This document shows, piece by piece, positions 8,606-17,366 of a stretch of 64,000 bases of DNA. Within the stretch, counting starts at the first letter, position 1. Each line of letters starts with the position of its first letter. The notes below the pieces were generated by a model. It worked only from the letters and a program-made list of their open reading frames with translations, did not search any database and was not told the origin of the DNA. This DNA comes from Pedobacter sandarakinus. GTDB taxonomy: Bacteria > Bacteroidota > Bacteroidia > Sphingobacteriales > Sphingobacteriaceae. The stretch lies in the NCBI RefSeq assembly GCF_026240095.1, contig NZ_JAPIVG010000001.1, positions 744,001-808,000 on the forward strand. The letters run 5' to 3'. Made by a program: the position numbers and the translations under genes.

Positions 8606-9835
8606 TTAATCTTCATCACTTCCAGGCAGGCTACCATTGCCATGGTATGCGCCTTTACGAATAACTGGCATATTTAAATGTTTATAGAGCTCATCTAAAT
8701 GCATTAAACTCCCATTGGTTAGGTTCCCTAAAAAAATAACAATGATATTTTTATCTAAATCCCTTACGTAGATATGGCGGAAACCGTGCCACCAACCAGT
8801 ATGGTATACAACTTTATCCATCTTCTCACCATCGAACATACGCCAGCCATAACCATAATTAAAATGACCATTAACGGGCTTGTTTCTACCTACATAAGAT
8901 GAGTCGCTACTTTTTTTGCTGATTAGCCTGCCATTTTTAAGGTATTTATCATACAAAACCAAATCGTGTATGGTACTGTAAATACCTTTATCGCCCACGG
9001 GTCCATCTAAAAAGTTTTGTGCAACGGAATAACGCCAGGTGCGGTCGTGTCCAACTACATCTACCGGCACTTTTTCGTATTCAGTGGTACTGTACACATG
9101 GGTGTTTTTCATGCCTGCAGGTTTAAAAATGTGTTCCATCATATACTGAGAATACCGCTGTCCGGTAACTTTTTCTATAATGGCTCCCAATACCATAAAA
9201 TTAGAGTTGTTATAATGGAAACGATTATCTGGTTTTACGTATGGATTAGGTTTTCGTTCTGCAATGATATTCATCACCTCCTGGTTTGTAACGCCCTTCT
9301 TCATGCTTCGTTTCTCTTTACGCCAGATGTCGTCGATGAAATATACGTAGTTCATCATCCCACTTCTGTGGCTCAGCAATAATTTTATGGTGATGCCTTC
9401 GTAGGGAAAATTGGGGAAGAACTTCTTAACGTTATCATTAAGGGAGATTTTACCTGCTTCAACCAGTTGCATGATGGCTGTGCCTGTAAATGTCTTTGTG
9501 ATGGATGCCAATTCAAATTCGGAACTAATTTTTAAGCTATCCTTATGCAAATAATCTGCCCATCCTATTGCCTTTTCATAGAGGATTTTCCCGTCTTTCG
9601 CAACCAACATGTTACCATTAAAACCATACTTTTTGTGCAAGTTCTGAACGAAATCAGCAATCCATTTATCGCCCTTAGCAGGGTTATAGGCAATTAGCAA
9701 GCTGTCTGCCTTGTCATCCTCTTTAACACGAATTTTCGCATCTGCTGCTTGTTTTTCTGGAGATTTTTTGCTGTTACAAGCAACAAAAAGGATGGTGGAG
9801 AGGGCTAATGTTGAACAGATAGATCTAAAATTCAT
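8606..9835 (-). CDS. Serine hydrolase of the beta-lactamase/PBP family, lipoprotein
   Basis: Using the ATG at 9835 the product has 409 residues and begins with a lipoprotein signal (LFVAC, lipidated Cys20). The open frame runs on to 9937, but that extension would overlap the cupin gene and bury the signal peptide. Catalytic motifs of class C beta-lactamase-like enzymes are present: SITK (Ser111, Lys114), YNN (Tyr208) and HTG (near residue 350). Related proteins are D-aminopeptidases, esterases or cell-wall carboxypeptidases, and the substrate cannot be read from the sequence. Probably anchored in the outer membrane, facing the periplasm. Confidence 0.9.
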   Translation of the reverse strand: MNFRSICSTLALSTILFVACNSKKSPEKQAADAKIRVKEDDKADSLLIAYNPAKGDKWIADFVQNLHKKYGFNGNMLVAKDGKILYEKAIGWADYLHKDSLKISSEFELASITKTFTGTAIMQLVEAGKISLNDNVKKFFPNFPYEGITIKLLLSHRSGMMNYVYFIDDIWRKEKRSMKKGVTNQEVMNIIAERKPNPYVKPDNRFHYNNSNFMVLGAIIEKVTGQRYSQYMMEHIFKPAGMKNTHVYSTTEYEKVPVDVVGHDRTWRYSVAQNFLDGPVGDKGIYSTIHDLVLYDKYLKNGRLISKKSSDSSYVGRNKPVNGHFNYGYGWRMFDGEKMDKVVYHTGWWHGFRHIYVRDLDKNIIVIFLGNLTNGSLMHLDELYKHLNMPVIRKGAYHGNGSLPGSDED

Positions 9836-9903
9836 TAATATTAAGGATAGTGTGTTTAAAACCCGAAAATTAAAGAATTTTAGATGGTTATTGGGAAAGA
9901 GTT

Positions 9904-10455
9904 TTAAACATTTGCGCAATTTTGCTTGAACCAACATTCAAACAGATGTCCTTTGCTTCCGTACACTGGGTCGTTATCAGGGTTGGCAACCGCTTGAATT
10001 TCTTCATCTACCTGTGGGCGCTCATCTGCCTTGCCATATCTAATGTTATATTCAATTCCATTCGGATATGCGCCTACAACAGTGAAGTCTTCAGAAGAAT
10101 TTAATTGCATGTGTGCGACACCTGCAGGGATAACCACAACATCGCCCTTATCTAATGCTATGCATACGCCATGTTCGCCCCCGAACTGAACATCTGCCTT
10201 TCCGCAGAAGACCCCCATAACCTCATGCGTATTGCTATGGTAATGATGATAGTCAAAAATACCATCTTCCCAAGCATTGGTATATCCGTTTTGCGCAAAT
10301 ACTTTTTTGATCGCTTCTGAAGTATCATCAGGATGGATCAAAAAAGCACCTTTATAAATCATTAGTGGCAAATCTGGGTTGTTCGGAAAGTTCCCGTTTT
10401 CTTCAATTTTATGTGCAACAAGGTAAGCTTCTTGTATTAATTTGTCTTTATTCAT
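9904..10455 (-). CDS. Cupin domain protein
   Basis: 183 residues with one cupin barrel. Likely metal ligands are His71, His73, His77 or Glu78 in the first motif (YHHYHSNTHEVMG) and His115 in the second (PAGVAHMQL). The rest is a helical N terminus and a charged C-terminal tail. Similar proteins are annotated only as cupins; the reaction is unknown. It lies 68 bases upstream of the serine hydrolase on the same strand. The repeat array starts about 115 bases beyond its start codon. Confidence 0.85.
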   Translation of the reverse strand: MNKDKLIQEAYLVAHKIEENGNFPNNPDLPLMIYKGAFLIHPDDTSEAIKKVFAQNGYTNAWEDGIFDYHHYHSNTHEVMGVFCGKADVQFGGEHGVCIALDKGDVVVIPAGVAHMQLNSSEDFTVVGAYPNGIEYNIRYGKADERPQVDEEIQAVANPDNDPVYGSKGHLFECWFKQNCANV

Positions 10456-10570
10456 GATATTATGGATTTAAGGAATAACAACTTAAAGGACTTTAGGTTT
10501 TTGATGAGATGTTTTGTGGGCCTGGCTGACAAAGAATGTCATGGATTTAATGTGATAAATACTAGAAACT

Positions 10571-11510
10571 ATCAGCGAAATCAGCGCTCATCTGCTGAAG
10601 ACAATTTTAATCGGACATTCTCCCGCTGATCTCATAGATTAACGCGGTAATAATGTTCCAATACCCAAGACCTTTATCTGTGAAATCAGTGCTCATCTAT
10701 GGGGAAAATATTACTTAAGCATTCTCCCGCTGATCTCACAGATTAACGCAGAAACAATGCGACAAATAATAAATCCTATCAGCGAAATCAGCGCTCATCT
10801 GTGGGGGAAAATATTACTTAAGCGTTCTCCCGCTGATCTCATAGATTAACGCAGAAACAATGCGCAAATAATAAAACCTATCTGTGAAATCAGCGCTCAT
10901 CTGTGGGGGAAAATATTACTTAAGCGTTCTCCCGCTGATCTCATAGATTAACGCAGAAACAATGCGCAAATAATAAAACCTATCTGCGAAATCAGCGATC
11001 ATCTGCGGGAGAAAATATACCAATGTCATTCTTGAACAAATCTCATAGACTAACGCGGTAATAATGTTCCAATACCAAAGACCTTTATCTGTGAAATCAG
11101 CGCTCATCTATGGGGAAAATATTACTTAAGCATTCTCCCGCTGATCTCACAGATTAATGCAGAAACAATGCGCAAATAATAAAACCTATCTGTGAAATCA
11201 GCGCTCATCTATGGGGAAAATATTACTTAAGCATTCTCCCGCTGATCTCACAGATTAACGCAGAAACAATGCGCAAATAATAAAACCTATCTGCGAAATC
11301 AGCGATCATCTGCGGAAGAAAATATACCAATGTCATTCTTGAACAAATCTCATAGACTAACGCGGTAATAATGTTCCAATACCAAAGACCTTTATCTGTG
11401 AAATCAGCGCTCATCTGTGGGAGAAAATATAACAATATCATTCTTCAACAAACCTCATAGATTAACACAGAAACAATGCACCATTACCAATACCTTTATC
11501 TTTGAAATTA
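10571..11510. repeat. Tandem array of about nine 101-105 bp units with inverted arms
   Basis: Forward arms (ATCTGTGAAATCAGCG then CTCATCTGTGGG) start at 10571, 10676, 10778, 10880, 10982, 11087, 11188, 11289 and 11394, with a decayed tenth at 11498. The spacings are 105, 102, 102, 102, 105, 101, 101 and 105. Between them lie reverse arms (CTCCCGCTGATCTCACAG then ATTAACGCAG) at 10620, 10724, 10827, 10929, 11031, 11135, 11236, 11338 and 11443. Each arm holds three ATCWGYG-like heptamers 9-10 bp apart. A forward arm and the reverse arm before it can pair over 16 bp with one mismatch (11139-11154 with 11188-11203). Two unit types alternate as I-II-II-II-I-II-II-I. The array has no credible gene of its own and ends about 100 bases before a GxxExxY gene. 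Confidence 0.95.
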
Positions 11511-11608
11511 CCCTTAAACTACAAAACACGCTCAGCTAGTCAATTATTTCGGATTAAAATTATTAGATTAGTGCTATCGTCCTTCTGTAAAATCAAAAAA
11601 AACTTGCG

Positions 11609-11986
11609 ATGGATGAAAACGACATTTCTTACCGGATTAGGGGTGCAATCTTTACTGCCTACAATGCACTCGGCCCTGGGCTTTTAGAGTCTGCCTACGA
11701 AGCAGTATTAGCATACTTATTAACAGAGAGTGGTTTACAGGTAGAAAGACAGGTTACTTTACCAATATTTTTCGACGATGTAGAACTTGATGCAGGATAT
11801 AAGCTCGACCTACTTATTAACAAATTGGTTATTGTAGAGATAAAATCTGTAGAAAACCTGGCTCCCGTGCACCATAAACAAGTCTTAACTTATCTAAAAC
11901 TTTCCGGACTAAAATTAGGCTTACTTGTGAATTTCAATACCGTCGACATCAAAGCAAGTATTCATCGTAAGGTTAATAAAATTTAG
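11609..11986 (+). CDS. GxxExxY protein (PDDEXK_3 nuclease-fold family)
   Basis: 125 residues and complete. The signature is G24-L-L-E27-S-A-Y30. The PD-(D/E)XK core follows as Asp67 (YKLDLLI), Glu77 and Lys79 (VIVEIKSV), then a conserved HHKQVLTYLKLSG helix. All catalytic-type residues of the fold are present, so nuclease activity is possible but unproven for the family. No membrane segment or signal. An overlapping frame starting at 11502 is a shadow. The tandem repeat array lies directly upstream, and no consensus promoter was seen between them. The biological role of GxxExxY proteins is not known to me. Confidence 0.9.
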   Translation: MDENDISYRIRGAIFTAYNALGPGLLESAYEAVLAYLLTESGLQVERQVTLPIFFDDVELDAGYKLDLLINKLVIVEIKSVENLAPVHHKQVLTYLKLSGLKLGLLVNFNTVDIKASIHRKVNKI

Positions 11987-12059
11987 CTACAACAAATAGT
12001 CAACATCAACCATCAGCTTCGCTAAGCTAATAAAAACCTAAACTGGCTTAAACCAAGAA

Positions 12060-12085
12060 AGCCACTCCCTTTTAAAGGAATGGCT
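12060..12085 (-). terminator. Hairpin after pdhC
   Basis: Read on the minus strand, AGCCATTCCTTT pairs with AAAGGGAGTGGCT using two G-U pairs. It is followed by a short T-rich stretch. The position suits termination of the leftward pdhA-pdhC transcript. Confidence 0.55.
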
Positions 12086-12118
12086 TCTGTATTATAATCC
12101 TATTATACAGGAATGAGT

Positions 12119-13783
12119 TTATGCCAACAATCTTATTGGCTCTTCCAACAAGCCTTTAAGGGTTTGCAAGAACTGAGCACCAGTAGCGCCATCAACCACA
12201 CGGTGATCGCAGCCTAGCGTTAGTTTCATAACGTTACCTGGAACAACTGCCCCGTTTTTAACCACCGGAACCTGTTGTATAGCACCGACAGATAGAATCG
12301 CACCGTCTGGAGAATTAATGATCGACGTGAACTCATCGATACCAAACATACCAAGGTTAGACACAGTAAAGGTAGAACCTTCCCAATCTGCAGGCTGTAA
12401 TTTTTTAGCTTTTGCCTTACCACCGAAATCTTTTACCTCAGCAGAAATGTGCGATAAAGATTTGCCATCGGCGAAACGAACCACAGGAACCAATAAACCA
12501 TCTTCAACAGCCATTGCCACACCAATGTTCGTATGTTCGTTGAAACGAATTTTATCGCCACCCCATGATGAGTTAACAGCAGGATGTTTTTTCAACGCTA
12601 CGGCAACCGCTTTAATTACAATATCGTTGAAAGAAACCTTAACAGGAGCTACCGCATTAATTGCCGTACGGGCAGCCATTGCATTATCCATGTCGATGCT
12701 CACCGTTAAATAAAAGTGCGGTGCCGTAAATAAGCTTTCTGCCAAACGTTTAGCAATTACTTTACGCATTTGCGAAACTGGCTGTTCAGTATATTTTACT
12801 TCGCCAACAAATGTTGGAATAACCGGCGCTGCAGTAGTTTTCTCTATAGATGCACTTTCTGTTTGAGGTTTTCCGCCTTCTGCTTGTGCAGCTGGCTTAA
12901 AGTTTTCGATATCTTTCTTAATGATACGACCACCTTCAGCACTACCTGACACCTGAGATAAATCAATTCCTTTATCTTTCGCTATTTTCTTAGCCAAAGG
13001 CGAAGCTTTAACCCGACTATCAGACGAGCCTTCTGCAACAGGTGCAGTTGAACTTGCATCGGCACTTGTTTTAGGCGCATCTTCACTTTCAGCTTTAGGC
13101 TTCTCGCTTTCAGCTTTTGGTGCAGAACCACCTGCTAAAATACCACTAACATCTGTTCCTTCCGGACCAACAATAGCAATAATGCCATTAACTTTTGCGG
13201 CCTGCCCTTTCTCTACACCAATGTGCAATAACGTTCCGGTTGCGTAACCCATAACCTCCATAGTTGCCTTATCGGTTTCTACGTCAGCTAAAACATCATC
13301 GTCCTTAACTTTATCGCCTACTTTTTTATGCCATTCGGCAATTACGCCTTCGGTCATGGTATCGCTAAGCAATGGCATACGAATTACCGTAACACCTTTA
13401 GCAGCTAATTCCTCTTCGCTTAAGCCGCCACCTTGTGTAGGTGCAGCATCTTCCTTTTTATCTTCCGCTTTAGGGGCTTCAGTAGCTTCGGCTTTTGGTG
13501 CCTCACCGCCTTTTTCTGCCTCCAATGCTGCTTTGTAATCTTCACCTTCTTTACCAATAACAGCCATTACAGCGTCAACTGGTACAGCTTGTCCTTCTTC
13601 TACACCAATATATAAAATGGTACCATCCCAGTAAGATTCCATATCCATCGTTGCCTTGTCAGTTTCTACTTCTGCCAAAACATCGCCGCTTTTCACTTTA
13701 TCGCCTACTTTTTTGTGCCACTTCGCCAAAACCCCTTCGGTCATGGTGTCGCTCATTTTAGGCATTTTAATTACATCAGCCAT
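12119..13783 (-). CDS. pdhC: Dihydrolipoamide acetyltransferase, E2 of pyruvate dehydrogenase
   Basis: The E2 core of the pyruvate dehydrogenase complex, moving acetyl groups from E1 to CoA. It has 554 residues with two lipoyl domains (about 1-78 and 132-208; lipoyl-lysine in ETDKATM at Lys43 and Lys172). Ala/Pro/Glu-rich linkers join these to a peripheral-subunit binding domain (about 258-297, SPLAKKIAKDKGIDL). The catalytic domain ends with HRVVDG (His527, Asp531). It sits 31 bases after pdhA. The motif pattern MSDTMTEG suits a pyruvate rather than a 2-oxoglutarate E2. Confidence 0.95.
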   Translation of the reverse strand: MADVIKMPKMSDTMTEGVLAKWHKKVGDKVKSGDVLAEVETDKATMDMESYWDGTILYIGVEEGQAVPVDAVMAVIGKEGEDYKAALEAEKGGEAPKAEATEAPKAEDKKEDAAPTQGGGLSEEELAAKGVTVIRMPLLSDTMTEGVIAEWHKKVGDKVKDDDVLADVETDKATMEVMGYATGTLLHIGVEKGQAAKVNGIIAIVGPEGTDVSGILAGGSAPKAESEKPKAESEDAPKTSADASSTAPVAEGSSDSRVKASPLAKKIAKDKGIDLSQVSGSAEGGRIIKKDIENFKPAAQAEGGKPQTESASIEKTTAAPVIPTFVGEVKYTEQPVSQMRKVIAKRLAESLFTAPHFYLTVSIDMDNAMAARTAINAVAPVKVSFNDIVIKAVAVALKKHPAVNSSWGGDKIRFNEHTNIGVAMAVEDGLLVPVVRFADGKSLSHISAEVKDFGGKAKAKKLQPADWEGSTFTVSNLGMFGIDEFTSIINSPDGAILSVGAIQQVPVVKNGAVVPGNVMKLTLGCDHRVVDGATGAQFLQTLKGLLEEPIRLLA

Positions 13784-13814
13784 TATATCTAATTAATTGA
13801 AATCTTTTAAAATA

Positions 13815-14810
13815 TTAGTCCATTACGTAAGGGTAGTTCTCTGTCATGTACACATCTTTGTACAGTTCAGATGCATCTGGCCATGGCGACTCTTCAGCAA
13901 ACTTCACAGCCTGATCTACCGTAGCCTTAACTTTAGCCTCTACCTCTTCAATCCAAGCCTGGTCTGCATACTTCTCTTTCAAGATAGTTTCTTTTGCCAA
14001 CTCAACCGGATCTTTCGCTTTATAATCTTCCAACTCTTCTTTAGTACGGTATTTTGCAGGGTCACTCATCGAGTGTCCACGGTAACGGTAAGTTCTCATT
14101 TCTAAGAACGTAGGTCCTTCACCTTTACGGGCACGTTGTATTGCTTCGTCCATGGCGTTATGTACCGCAACTGGGTCCATACCATCTACTGGCGCACAAG
14201 GCATATCGAAACCTAAACCAATTTTGTAAATATCTGTCATGTTAGTGGTACGTTGTACCGAAGTACCCATAGCATAACCATTGTTTTCGCAAACAAAAAT
14301 TACAGGCAATTTCCACAACATAGCCATGTTAAATGTTTCGTTTAATGCACCCTGGCGTACAGCACCATCGCCCATGTAACAAATGTTAACGTTATCTGTT
14401 CCTTTGTATTTCTCTGCAAAAGCAACACCAGCACCTAGCGGAATCTGTCCGCCAACAATTGCATGGCCACCATAAAAGTTATGTTCTTTGCTAAACATGT
14501 GCATAGAACCACCTTTACCTTTAGAGCAACCCGTAGCCTTACCATACATTTCGGCCATAATGCTATCAGCACTAACACCTAAAGCCAAAGCATGCGCATG
14601 ATCACGGTAAGTAGTAATCATCGAATCGCCTTTTTGCATAGCAGATATTGCGCCTGCAACTACAGCTTCTTGTCCAATGTATAAATGACAAAAGCCACGA
14701 TTTTTTTGTTGTCCGTATAACTGGCCAGTTTTTTCTTCGAATTTGCGCATCAGCAACATCGACTCGAACCACTTTAACCAGGTATCTTTATTTATTTCTA
14801 CTGCACTCAT
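13815..14810 (-). CDS. pdhA: Pyruvate dehydrogenase E1 component, alpha subunit
   Basis: 331 residues from the ATG at 14810. The frame continues to 14957, but a -7-like element at 14838-14845 lies inside that extension and the family begins near MSAVEINKDTW, so the shorter start is chosen. The thiamine diphosphate site is visible as GDGAVRQGALNE (147-158) ending in CENN (174-177). RYRGHSMSDP is the family's conserved loop. It works with an E1-beta subunit to decarboxylate pyruvate. The beta gene is not in this window; pdhC follows directly downstream. Confidence 0.96.
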   Translation of the reverse strand: MSAVEINKDTWLKWFESMLLMRKFEEKTGQLYGQQKNRGFCHLYIGQEAVVAGAISAMQKGDSMITTYRDHAHALALGVSADSIMAEMYGKATGCSKGKGGSMHMFSKEHNFYGGHAIVGGQIPLGAGVAFAEKYKGTDNVNICYMGDGAVRQGALNETFNMAMLWKLPVIFVCENNGYAMGTSVQRTTNMTDIYKIGLGFDMPCAPVDGMDPVAVHNAMDEAIQRARKGEGPTFLEMRTYRYRGHSMSDPAKYRTKEELEDYKAKDPVELAKETILKEKYADQAWIEEVEAKVKATVDQAVKFAEESPWPDASELYKDVYMTENYPYVMD

Positions 14811-14837
14811 TTTATGGTATTTGTTTTTTTGCGACAG

Positions 14838-14845
14838 CAAATCTA
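14838..14845 (-). promoter_or_regulatory. -7 element (TAGATTTG) of pdhA
   Basis: Read on the minus strand this is TAGATTTG, a full match to TAnnTTTG. It sits 28 bases before the pdhA ATG at 14810. No good TTTG was found at the usual upstream distance. It supports the shorter pdhA start. Confidence 0.5.
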
Positions 14846-15473
14846 ATTTTTTTATTGTAATTTTTGGCACTTTTGAATGTAAAAACATCACGTAATTTGT
14901 CATGCAAGCATATTTAACAGTGCTTTTACATTTCATCTGCAAAGAATTGTCTGCCATCGTCTAAATCGGAGATTTTAGCATCCTTTAAAACTACAGCCCA
15001 GCAACCAATTGGTTTTATTTAATAGTAAAATTTAATTCTGCCAAATGCCTTAAAACCATAATTTTTATATTTTTATTTGAAAGGCAAAACCAATGGTTCT
15101 TAGGCTATGGTAGTCCCGCCATACGCATTATCTTTTTTATTATTTTTACTGCAAGCAAGAAAATATACAGCTTAACCAGCAGGTAACGATCTAATTTTCA
15201 ACATTTCTGCTACAAAAAAGTATAATTGCTGCTGTCGGGCTTAACCTAGTAGGGTTAACCTAAGTAAGATAAACCTGGTAGCAATGAAAATATTTTTTTT
15301 GAGGGTTGGGAATAGCGAAAAGGCAAAAAAAAAGATTGTAATGGATGACAGGGCTTTCGGAACCGATAATGTACAGGTACTGCTTTTCTACATCATTTAA
15401 AAGAAAAAATTGCGTTTAACTCAAAGCCAGAAACGTTAAAATGTTAATAACTTAAACTTTTTAACCATTAACA
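14846..15473. other. Long non-coding stretch between pdhA and the NlpC/P60 gene
   Basis: About 630 bases with no credible reading frame in either direction. It is AT-rich. At 15243, 15257 and 15272 there are three copies of AACCT(a)nGTA spaced 14 and 15 bases apart, which could be a small binding site cluster. No tRNA or known riboswitch was recognised. Nothing else could be supported. Confidence 0.5.
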
Positions 15474-15505
15474 TTTGGATAACATTTGTATAATTAATAC
15501 TTTTG
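15474..15505 (+). promoter_or_regulatory. Promoter of the NlpC/P60 gene
   Basis: TTTG at 15474-15477, then 20 bases, then TACTTTTG at 15498-15505. This matches the Bacteroidota consensus TTTG-N19-21-TAnnTTTG exactly. Transcription would start near 15512, about 60 bases before the ATG. Confidence 0.7.
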
Positions 15506-15573
15506 GCAACCAACAATAAGCCCATGTGGTTTACGTTACTGTGTAAGTGAATACCCAAACATAACTGTATAAC

Positions 15574-16131
15574 ATGATTAAAAAATTTTTGTTTTCATCA
15601 CTAATCGCTATTTGCACGCTCTCTGCCGCATTTGCGCAAACAAAAACAAAAGAATCTGGTAAAGAATTAAACGATCCCGACAACTTAGCTTCACAATATT
15701 TTTCGCAGGTTATGGGTGTTGCAGTAGATGCAACTTCTAACTTGAAGTTATACAAATTTGTTTACGAGTGGATTGGAACACCATATAGCTACGGTGGAAA
15801 TACAAAAAGAGGCATCGATTGCTCTGCATTTACGAAAGCTATTTACGATAAAGTTTTTAATACCACCATTAGAAGAAATTCGAGAGATATCTTTAGCATG
15901 GTAGATCCTTTATCGAAAGACGATTTAAAAGAAGGCGATTTGGTTTTCTTTAAAATTAAGAGCAAAAGTATTTCGCATATTGGCATTTACCTAGGCGATA
16001 ACAGGTTTGCACACGCATCTAGTTCTCGTGGGGTGGTTATTAGCAACCTAAACGAACCTTATTACAGCCGCTATTTTTACAAAGGCGGAAGAATTCTGGA
16101 GTCGTTTAAGAAAGAGTTTACAGTTGAATAG
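15574..16131 (+). CDS. NlpC/P60 family cell-wall hydrolase (C40 peptidase)
   Basis: 185 residues with a signal peptide ending at AFAQ (residue 22). The NlpC/P60 domain covers about 58-175. The catalytic triad is visible as Cys83 (RGIDCSAF), His135 (SISHIGIYLG) and His147 (FAHASSSRGV). Such enzymes cut peptidoglycan stem peptides, often between D-Glu and a diamino acid. No substrate-binding SH3 domain is present, so it is a minimal form. It has its own promoter and a strong terminator, so it is a single-gene unit. Confidence 0.93.
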   Translation: MIKKFLFSSLIAICTLSAAFAQTKTKESGKELNDPDNLASQYFSQVMGVAVDATSNLKLYKFVYEWIGTPYSYGGNTKRGIDCSAFTKAIYDKVFNTTIRRNSRDIFSMVDPLSKDDLKEGDLVFFKIKSKSISHIGIYLGDNRFAHASSSRGVVISNLNEPYYSRYFYKGGRILESFKKEFTVE

Positions 16132-16158
16132 CACCTCGGCGTGAAAATAAAATGATAC

Positions 16159-16192
16159 AATCCTCTTGAAGTAATTCAGGAGGATTTTTTTT
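16159..16192 (+). terminator. Terminator after the NlpC/P60 gene
   Basis: A 12-bp stem (AATCCTCTTGAA with TTCAGGAGGATT, one G-T pair) and a GTAA loop are followed by eight T. Confidence 0.9.
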
Positions 16193-16212
16193 ATCCTAAG
16201 AAATCAAAATTA

Positions 16213-17310
16213 ATGAAGTTAACCGGCGGCATATTTGTATCGTTACTCATCTTAATCATCACCATCAGTTGTACCGGAAATAACGCTCAAATGGTGGTAT
16301 TGCACCCGAAGGCAGACACCGTTATAAAAAAAATTAGTGATACCATTTCAATAACAGCGGTTGGCGATATGATGCTGGGTTCGGCTTTTCCTTCAACTGT
16401 GAACCTACCACCAGACGATGCTGTAAATAGTTTTAAAGCGGTAGACAGTTTTTTAAAAGGCGATATCGTGTTCGGCAATTTAGAAGGGTGTTTTTTAGAT
16501 TCGGGCAATTCAACAAAATGCAAAGGGATTAATCCAAACAATTGCTATGCTTTTCGAATGCCCAATCGTTATGCTGCCATCTATAAAAAAGCAGGATTTA
16601 ATGTGCTAAGCATCGCTAACAACCACGTTGGCGACTTCGATTCGAAAGGAAGAAAAAATACAGCAAAGATTTTAGATTCTTTGCAAATTCATTATGCCGG
16701 CCAATTAAACAAGCCATTTGAAATCTTCGAAAAAGACGGTGTTAAATATGGCTTCTGTGCCTTTGCACCAAACGAAAATACGGTATCGATAAACAAGCTA
16801 GATAGTGCCAGGGCTTTAGTAGGAAGATTAAAGGCACAAGTAGACGTGGTAATTGTTTCTTTCCATGGCGGCGGCGAGGGTGCTAGGTTTGAGCACGTGC
16901 CCAGAAAGAACGAAATTTTTTACGATGAAAATCGTGGAAACGTTTACGCCTTTGCCCATAGCGTTATAGATGCAGGTGCAGATGTTGTTTTAGGCCACGG
17001 CCCACACGTTACGCGTGCTGTTGAGGTATATAAAAACAAGTTTATTGCTTATAGCCTGGGAAACTTCTGCACCTATGGTATGTTTAATTTAAAAGGAAAT
17101 AATGGTATTGCACCCTTGCTGCAACTTAAGGTTAATAGCAAAGGCGATTTTATTTCTGCCAATGTGGTTTCTACACAGCAAGATAAAATCAAGGGGTTAA
17201 GCATAGACAGAAACCACCGTGCTTTCAACCGAATGAAAGAGTTAACCGATGCTGATTTTGCTGGCCATCTATTAACCTTTGCAGATAACAAAATTACCTT
17301 GAAAGATTAA
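16213..17310 (+). CDS. CapA family protein (PGA_cap metallophosphatase fold), lipoprotein
   Basis: 365 residues with a lipoprotein signal (ITISC, Cys20). The CapA/PGA_cap domain is recognised from AVGDMMLGSAFPS, GNLEGCFLD, SIANNHVGDF, SFHGGGEG and VLGHGPHVTRAVEVY followed by AYSLGNF. CapA proteins take part in poly-gamma-glutamate capsule formation in bacilli, but most members outside that group have unknown roles. No capB or capC genes are nearby. The motifs fit a metal-dependent phosphoesterase-like fold facing the periplasm. Confidence 0.9.
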   Translation: MKLTGGIFVSLLILIITISCTGNNAQMVVLHPKADTVIKKISDTISITAVGDMMLGSAFPSTVNLPPDDAVNSFKAVDSFLKGDIVFGNLEGCFLDSGNSTKCKGINPNNCYAFRMPNRYAAIYKKAGFNVLSIANNHVGDFDSKGRKNTAKILDSLQIHYAGQLNKPFEIFEKDGVKYGFCAFAPNENTVSINKLDSARALVGRLKAQVDVVIVSFHGGGEGARFEHVPRKNEIFYDENRGNVYAFAHSVIDAGADVVLGHGPHVTRAVEVYKNKFIAYSLGNFCTYGMFNLKGNNGIAPLLQLKVNSKGDFISANVVSTQQDKIKGLSIDRNHRAFNRMKELTDADFAGHLLTFADNKITLKD

Positions 17311-17366
17311 ACTTCACCGACACCAATTCAATTTAATTTCAGAATATTTGTGTCTTATATCAAGAA

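Noticed and set aside
10916..11441. Two minus-strand reading frames with near-identical peptides inside the repeat array
   Set aside because: They follow the repeat units, whose length is often a multiple of three. They have no family features and shift with the 101-bp units.
10571..11510. CRISPR array
   Set aside because: Units of about 102 bp with conserved arms and conserved linkers have no unique spacers of even length, and no cas genes are nearby.
11502..11687. Open frame overlapping the start of the GxxExxY gene
   Set aside because: It is in another frame, has no family features, and the GxxExxY frame is clearly coding.
14846..15473. tRNA or riboswitch in the long gap
   Set aside because: No cloverleaf, conserved riboswitch core or strong hairpin with T-run was found by eye.
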